Assembly: GCA_964550935.1 (NCBI GenBank)
Contig: CAZKBB010000002.1
Span: 33,316 to 97,315 of the forward strand
Length of the DNA stretch: 64,000 nucleotides
DNA from: JBCBSP01 sp964550935
Lineage (GTDB): Bacteria > Pseudomonadota > Alphaproteobacteria > Caulobacterales > Maricaulaceae
Direction of reading: 5' to 3'
Position numbers and translations under genes: made by a program. This document shows, in pieces, positions 59,843-64,000 of this stretch (position 1 is the first letter of the stretch; the number at the start of each line of letters is the position of its first letter). The notes beneath the pieces are model-generated. The model saw nothing but the letters and a program-made list of their open reading frames with translations, did no database searches and was not told where the DNA came from.

Positions 59843-60781
59843 ATGACGAGCTCCACACCCTTGCGCGCCGGCGTCGCCGGCGCGGGCGTCTTCGGGGGCT
59901 ATCACGCCTCGAAATACGCCGCCGACCCGCGCTGCGCCTTCGCAGGCGTGTTCGATCCCATGCACGACCACGGCGAAGCCCTGTGCAGGACCCATGGCGG
60001 GCGCGCCTTCGCCTCGCTGCACGACCTCATCGAGGCGGTCGACGTGCTCACCGTGGCGAGCCCGGCGGTGTTCCACCACGACGCCGCGCGCCGGGCTTTA
60101 TCGGCGGGCAGGGCGGTGCTGGTGGAGAAGCCGCTCGCGGCGACTTTGGAGGATGCGCGCGATCTGGTCTCGCTGGCCAAGTCCCGCGATCTGGTTCTGC
60201 AGGTGGGCCACCAGGAACGCTTCGTGTTCGAGGCGATGGGGCTGTTTCGCGACGACCTCCCCGGCCTGACTGCGCTCTCGGCCAAGCGCATGGGCGTGGC
60301 CTCGGCGCGCAATCTCGACGTCTCGGTGACGCTCGATCTGATGATCCACGACATCGATTTGGTGCTGGCGCTCGCCGGGGCCCGGCCCGTGGCGTTAAGC
60401 GCTGAGATGCACGCCGAGCGCGGCGGGCTCGCCGACCATGTGCGCGCCGAGCTGCGCTTTGAGAACGGGCTCACGGCCGAGCTGGAATCAAGCCGCGTCG
60501 CGGATCAGCGCGAGCGTGTCATGACGCTGGCCTATAAGGGCGGCGCCGGGGTGGTCGTGGACTTCATCGAGAAGCGCTTCGACAACGCTCACCGTCTGCC
60601 GCTGGAGCCTGAGTTTCGCAAGGATCCGCGCGCGATGGACTCCCTCGGCGAGGGCGTGTCGCGCTTCGTGACCAGCGTCATCGAAGGCGCGCCGGCCGCC
60701 GTGCCCGGCGAGGCCGGCCTCGCAGCCCTCGAGACCGCGCTTGCGATCGACGCCGCGGCCGGTTCGCTCAGCCGGATCTGA
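59843..60781 (+). CDS. Gfo/Idh/MocA-family oxidoreductase
   Basis: A 312-residue NAD(P) enzyme. The Rossmann start is LRAGVAGAGVFGGYHASKYA (7-26); AVLVEKPLAATLEDARDLV contains the EKP motif at about 92-94; the C-terminal domain has LMIHDIDLVLALAG. The substrate (a sugar, inositol or similar) cannot be told. The frame is open upstream from 59609 through the divergent gene's shadow; ATG 59843 gives the standard start. The gene is followed after 83 bases by gltX. Confidence 0.88.
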   Translation: MTSSTPLRAGVAGAGVFGGYHASKYAADPRCAFAGVFDPMHDHGEALCRTHGGRAFASLHDLIEAVDVLTVASPAVFHHDAARRALSAGRAVLVEKPLAATLEDARDLVSLAKSRDLVLQVGHQERFVFEAMGLFRDDLPGLTALSAKRMGVASARNLDVSVTLDLMIHDIDLVLALAGARPVALSAEMHAERGGLADHVRAELRFENGLTAELESSRVADQRERVMTLAYKGGAGVVVDFIEKRFDNAHRLPLEPEFRKDPRAMDSLGEGVSRFVTSVIEGAPAAVPGEAGLAALETALAIDAAAGSLSRI

Positions 60782-60864
60782 GCGTTTCCGCCTTGCCCAT
60801 TTGACCCCTGCGGAAGGGCGTGGCAAGGCCCACGATCCCGCCCCAAGCTCCAAGAGCCGCGTCC

Positions 60865-62211
60865 ATGACCGTGAAAGTCCGTTTCGCCCCGAGCCCGACC
60901 GGACGGCTCCATGTCGGCAATGTGCGCACCGCGCTGATGAACTACCTGTTCGCCAAGGCTGCAGGCGGATTGTTCGTGCTGCGCATCGACGACACCGACA
61001 CCGAGCGCTCCACCAAGGCGCACGAAGAGGCGATCAAGGCCGACCTGAAATGGCTCGGCCTTGAGTGGGACGAGACCTTCAACCAGTCCGACCGCTTCGA
61101 GCGCTATGACGCGGCGAAGGATCGTCTGATCGAGGCGGGCCTGCTCTATCCCTGCTACGAGACCGAGGAGGAGCTGGAGCGCAAGCGCAAGATCCAGCGC
61201 GCGCAAGGCAAGCCGCCGGTCTATGACCGAGCCGCGCTCTCGCTGAGCGATCAGGAACGGGCCGATTTCGAGTCCGAGGGGCGCAAGCCGCACTGGCGCT
61301 TCCGCCTGTCGGGCGGGCGCATCGAGTGGACCGACCTGGTGCGCGGGCCGAGCCACATCGAGACCAGCTCGGTCTCCGACCCGATCTTGGTGCGCGAGGA
61401 CGGCAGCTATCTCTACACCCTGCCGAGCGTGGTCGACGACATCGAGACCGGGATCACCCACATCCTGCGCGGCGAAGACCATGTGACGAACTCCGCCGCC
61501 CAGATCGAGATCTTCCAGGCGCTCGGCGGGCCCGACGCCGCGCCGGCCATGGGCCACCAGCCGCTGCTGGTTGGCGCGGACGGGGAGAAGCTCTCCAAGC
61601 GCCTCGGCGCGCTCTCGGTGGAGAGCCTGCGCGATGAAGAGGGGTTGGAGGCGATGGCGATCAACGCGCTGCTCGCCAAGATCGGCACCTCCGACCCGGT
61701 CGAGGTGCAAGGCTCGGTCGGCGCCCTGATCGACGCGTTCGACATCGAGAAAATCTCGCGCAACCCGGCCCGCTTCGACGTGAGCGAGCTTCAGCGCCTG
61801 AACGCCAAGCTCCTGCACGAGGCCGAGTACGCCGAGGTGAAGGGCCGCCTCGACGCGATGGGCGCCGATCAGGGCGAGGATTTCTGGCTCGCGGTGCGGC
61901 CCAATCTGGAGCGCCTGTCCGACGTGAAGGAGTGGGCGCGCCTGATCGAGGGCCCGGTCGAGCCGGTGATCGAGGAGGGCGATGCGGACTTCATCGCCAA
62001 GGCCGGCGAGCTTCTGCCCTCCGGCGCGCTCGGGCCGACGAGCTGGCAGGACTGGACCGCGGCCCTGAAGGACGCCACCGGGCGCAAGGGCAAGAGCCTG
62101 TTCATGCCGCTGCGCCTGGCGCTCACCGGCCAGCCGCGCGGCCCCGAGATGGCCGTCCTCCTCCCGCTCATCGGCCGCAAGCGCGCCGTGGAGCGTCTGG
62201 GCGGTCAGTGA
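60865..62211 (+). CDS. gltX: glutamyl-tRNA synthetase
   Basis: A 448-residue class I synthetase that charges glutamate to tRNA-Glu (and possibly tRNA-Gln, as alphaproteobacteria usually lack GlnRS). Motifs are RFAPSPTGRLHVGNVRTAL (HIGH equivalent HVGN, near 15-18), FVLRIDDTDTERS, TNSAAQIEIFQALG and the KMSKS equivalent KLSKR near 251-255. The C-terminal helical domain is short. ATG 60865 starts MTVKVRFAPSPTG; the upstream frame to 60820 is not needed. Confidence 0.95.
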   Translation: MTVKVRFAPSPTGRLHVGNVRTALMNYLFAKAAGGLFVLRIDDTDTERSTKAHEEAIKADLKWLGLEWDETFNQSDRFERYDAAKDRLIEAGLLYPCYETEEELERKRKIQRAQGKPPVYDRAALSLSDQERADFESEGRKPHWRFRLSGGRIEWTDLVRGPSHIETSSVSDPILVREDGSYLYTLPSVVDDIETGITHILRGEDHVTNSAAQIEIFQALGGPDAAPAMGHQPLLVGADGEKLSKRLGALSVESLRDEEGLEAMAINALLAKIGTSDPVEVQGSVGALIDAFDIEKISRNPARFDVSELQRLNAKLLHEAEYAEVKGRLDAMGADQGEDFWLAVRPNLERLSDVKEWARLIEGPVEPVIEEGDADFIAKAGELLPSGALGPTSWQDWTAALKDATGRKGKSLFMPLRLALTGQPRGPEMAVLLPLIGRKRAVERLGGQ

Positions 62212-62268
62212 GGTTTCGCGCACGACTCGCGGCGTCGAGCCGGGACGTCGTCGCGACTGGCTTCACCG

Positions 62269-62375
62269 GTCATCCCGGGCGCGAAGCGAGCCGGGGCCTG
62301 CCGGGAACGCTTGCGGAGGCCAGCTAACCGCCTTCAGCAGGTCTCGGCTCTCGCCTTGGGCTCGGCCGCGATGAC
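62269..62375. repeat. GTCATCCCG...GCGATGAC element, short copy
   Basis: Starts GTCATCCCGGGCGCGAAGCGA and ends GGCCGCGATGAC followed by AGCCTTGGAGCC. It is a 107-base relative of the element at 57302-57535, without that copy's central 124 bases, and shares its CGGCTCTCGCCT.GGGCTCGGCCG stretch with the hairpin at 57194-57223. It occupies the first half of the 311-base gap between gltX and the mutase gene. Confidence 0.7.
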
Positions 62376-62401
62376 AGCCTTGGAGCCTCTCCGCCGCGAG
62401 G

Positions 62402-62431
62402 TCCCGGATCGCGGCTTCGCCGCGTCCGGGA
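62402..62431 (-). repeat. TTCCCGGA palindrome, copy 3 (reverse orientation)
   Basis: TCCCGGA (62402-62408), TC, inner stem GCGGC/GCCGC around TTC, then G and TCCGGGA (62425-62431). Read on the minus strand the order C-stem-GAA-stem-GA is the same as in copies 1, 2 and 4. Confidence 0.8.
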
Positions 62432-62449
62432 GTTCAGCATTCAACCCAT

Positions 62450-62484
62450 GAATTCCCGGACGGTGCGAAGCACCGATCCGGGAC
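62450..62484 (+). repeat. TTCCCGGA palindrome, copy 4
   Basis: GAATTCCCGGA (62450-62460), C, inner stem GGTGC/GCACC around GAA, GA, TCCGGGACC (62477-62485). The 3' flank TCGTCGCGACTGG also follows, in part, copy 1 and the sequence near 62249. Confidence 0.8.
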
Positions 62485-62522
62485 CTCGTCGCGACTGGCT
62501 TCACCCGCCATCGAAGGCGCGC

Positions 62523-64000
62523 CTAAGCCGCGGCTCGGCGCTCCAGGATCTTGATCAGCTCCACCGCGCTGTCCGCGATCACCGTGCCGGGGGGGTAGAC
62601 CGCCGCGGCGCCCATGTCTTTGAGCGCGGGCACGTCGTCGGGCGGGATGACGCCGCCGACCACGATCAGCATGTCTTCGCGTCCGTCCGCGGCGAGGGCG
62701 GACTTCAGCTCCGGCACCAGGGTCATATGTCCGGCCGCGAGCGAGGAGGCTGCGACGACATGGACATCGTTCTCCACCGCCTGGCGGGCGGCTTCTTGCG
62801 GGGTCTGGAAGAGCGGGCCGATATCCACGTCCCAGCCGAGATCGGCGAAGGCGGAGGCGACCACTTTCTGGCCGCGGTCATGGCCGTCTTGGCCCATCTT
62901 CGCGATCAGGATGCGCGGCCGGCGCCCTTCGGCCTCGGCGAACCGGTCGGCGGCTTCGATCGCGCGCTTGGTCTTCTGGTCGTCGCCTGAGGCCTTCAAG
63001 AACACCCCCTGGACCGATTTGATCTCCGCCTTGTGGCGGCCGAAGGCCTTCTCCATGGCGTCGGAGATCTCGCCCACCGTGGCCTGGTGGCGCGCTGCGT
63101 CCACTGACAGCGCGAGGAGATTGCCTTCGCCGGTTTCCGCGGCCTTGGTCAGCGCGTCAAGCGCGGCGGTGGTCTTCCCAGCGTCGCGGGTCTCGCGCAG
63201 GCGCTTGAGCTTGTCGAGCTGCTCTTTGCGAACCCGTGCGTTGTCCACCTTCAGGACGGGGATGTCCTCTGGGGTGTCGGGGCGGAACTTGTTCACGCCG
63301 AGAATGGTCTGCTGACCGGAGTCGATGCGCGCCTGCGCCTTCGCGGCGGCCTCCTCGATGCGCAGCTTGGGCACGCCCTCCTCGATCGCGCGCGCCATGC
63401 CGCCAAGCTCGTCGATCTCGCGGATATGATCCAGCGCGCGCCGGGCGAGATCGTGGGTCAGCCGCTCCACATAATAGGACCCGCCCCAGGGATCGATCGC
63501 GTCGGCGAGATGGGCCTCGGTCTGCAGGATGAGCTGGGTGTTGCGCGCGATCCGCGCGGAGAAGTCGGTTGGCAGAGCCAGCGCCTCGTCGAGGCTGTTC
63601 GTGTGCAGGCTCTGGGTATGGCCGTCGACGGCGGCCATCGCCTCCACGGCCGTGCGCGCGACATTGTTGTAGACGTCCTGCGCAGTTAGCGACCAGCCGG
63701 AGGTCTGGCAATGGGTGCGTAGCGAGAGCGACTTCTCGTTCTTCGGGTCGAAGCGCTCGCGCATCAGCGAGGCCCACAAAAGCCGCGCGGCGCGCAGCTT
63801 GGCGACCTCCATGAAGAAGTTCATGGAGACGCCCCAGAAGAAGGACAGTCGCGGCGCGAAGGCGTCCACGTCGAGCCCCGCCTCAACGCCCGCGCCCACA
63901 TATTCCAGCCCGTCCGCGATCGTGTAGGCCAGCTCCAAGTCCGCCGGCGCGCCGGCCTCCTGCATGTGGTAGCCGGAGATCGAGATCGAGTTGAAACGCG
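62523..64000 (-). CDS. methylmalonyl-CoA mutase large subunit, N-terminus outside window
   Basis: The C-terminal 491 residues of a B12-dependent mutase that interconverts methylmalonyl-CoA and succinyl-CoA in propionate metabolism. The frame runs off the window end at 63998; the ATG at 63965 lies inside the conserved SISGYHMQEAG motif, so it is internal. Further signatures are FFWGVSMNFFMEVAKLRAAR, HCQTSGWSLTAQD, DPWGGSYYVERLT and, in the C-terminal cobalamin domain, MGQDGHDRGQKVVASA (cobalt-ligand His) and VVAASSLAAGHMTLVPEL. It is monocistronic here; the repeats at 62212-62522 lie downstream. Confidence 0.95.
   Translation of the reverse strand, partial: RFNSISISGYHMQEAGAPADLELAYTIADGLEYVGAGVEAGLDVDAFAPRLSFFWGVSMNFFMEVAKLRAARLLWASLMRERFDPKNEKSLSLRTHCQTSGWSLTAQDVYNNVARTAVEAMAAVDGHTQSLHTNSLDEALALPTDFSARIARNTQLILQTEAHLADAIDPWGGSYYVERLTHDLARRALDHIREIDELGGMARAIEEGVPKLRIEEAAAKAQARIDSGQQTILGVNKFRPDTPEDIPVLKVDNARVRKEQLDKLKRLRETRDAGKTTAALDALTKAAETGEGNLLALSVDAARHQATVGEISDAMEKAFGRHKAEIKSVQGVFLKASGDDQKTKRAIEAADRFAEAEGRRPRILIAKMGQDGHDRGQKVVASAFADLGWDVDIGPLFQTPQEAARQAVENDVHVVAASSLAAGHMTLVPELKSALAADGREDMLIVVGGVIPPDDVPALKDMGAAAVYPPGTVIADSAVELIKILERRAAA

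Noticed and set aside
57018..62484. Repeats considered as a CRISPR array
   Set aside because: The units are palindromic, unevenly spaced, in both orientations and at two loci, with no unique spacers of constant length and no cas genes nearby.

Overview
The window looks like chromosome of a high-GC alphaproteobacterium, probably of the Maricaulales/Hyphomonadaceae or a close Caulobacterales relative. This is inferred from a PleC-type kinase, an RcGTA-type gene transfer agent (GTA) cluster, the CcmI-E-F-H/DegP/two-component/GlnE gene order known from alphaproteobacteria, and intergenic GTCATCCC and TTCCCGGA palindromes. Genes are dense, usually overlap by ATGA or a few bases, and most have clear homologues. 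There is one 10-base run of N (23624-23633), inside ccmH.

Layout. 1-289: end of a UPF0260 gene. 416-14486: a nearly complete GTA cluster: g1 and g2 terminase, g3 portal, g3.5, g4 protease, g5 capsid, g6 adaptor, g8 tail terminator, g9 tail tube, g10, g10.1, g11 tape measure, g12 distal tail, g13 hub, g14 peptidase and g15 megatron. No g7 (stopper) is present. A lower-GC toxin-antitoxin pair (DUF4258 toxin and MqsA-type HTH antitoxin), with its own palindromic promoter region and a rho-independent terminator, lies between g8 and g9, so it splits the head genes from the tail genes. This is the most unusual feature of the window.

14578-31944: a DnaJ-type co-chaperone; a PepSY protein with an OmpR-type regulator and histidine kinase (resembling FeuN-FeuP-FeuQ); an unrecognised 446-residue protein; a DUF938 methyltransferase; ccmI-ccmE-ccmF-ccmH for cytochrome c maturation; an alpha/beta hydrolase-OsmC fusion; a DegP-type protease with a second two-component pair; and glnE. 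32014-34215: an EF-hand protein, an ECF sigma factor, a probable membrane anti-sigma factor and a Spy/CnrX-like periplasmic sensor. 34241-37455 (minus): a PleC-like kinase and a receiver protein.

37563-50275: mixed housekeeping and small genes: dusA, a TauE permease, a 54-residue membrane protein, a DUF1289 protein, a NupC transporter, a lone HTH antitoxin-like protein, a hexapeptide acetyltransferase, DUF3253, a UDG-family protein, a leucine-dehydrogenase-type enzyme, an fbpABC-type iron importer, tRNA-Val(CAC) and gph. 50410-64000: central metabolism and translation: glmU, a succinate-semialdehyde-type dehydrogenase, rpiA, gor, class II DAHP synthase, HU, a thioesterase, a CurA-type reductase, a Gfo/Idh/MocA oxidoreductase, gltX and the methylmalonyl-CoA mutase large subunit (cut by the window end). 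The two long gene-free stretches (56982-57570 and 62212-62522) are filled with related palindromic repeats whose stems co-vary.
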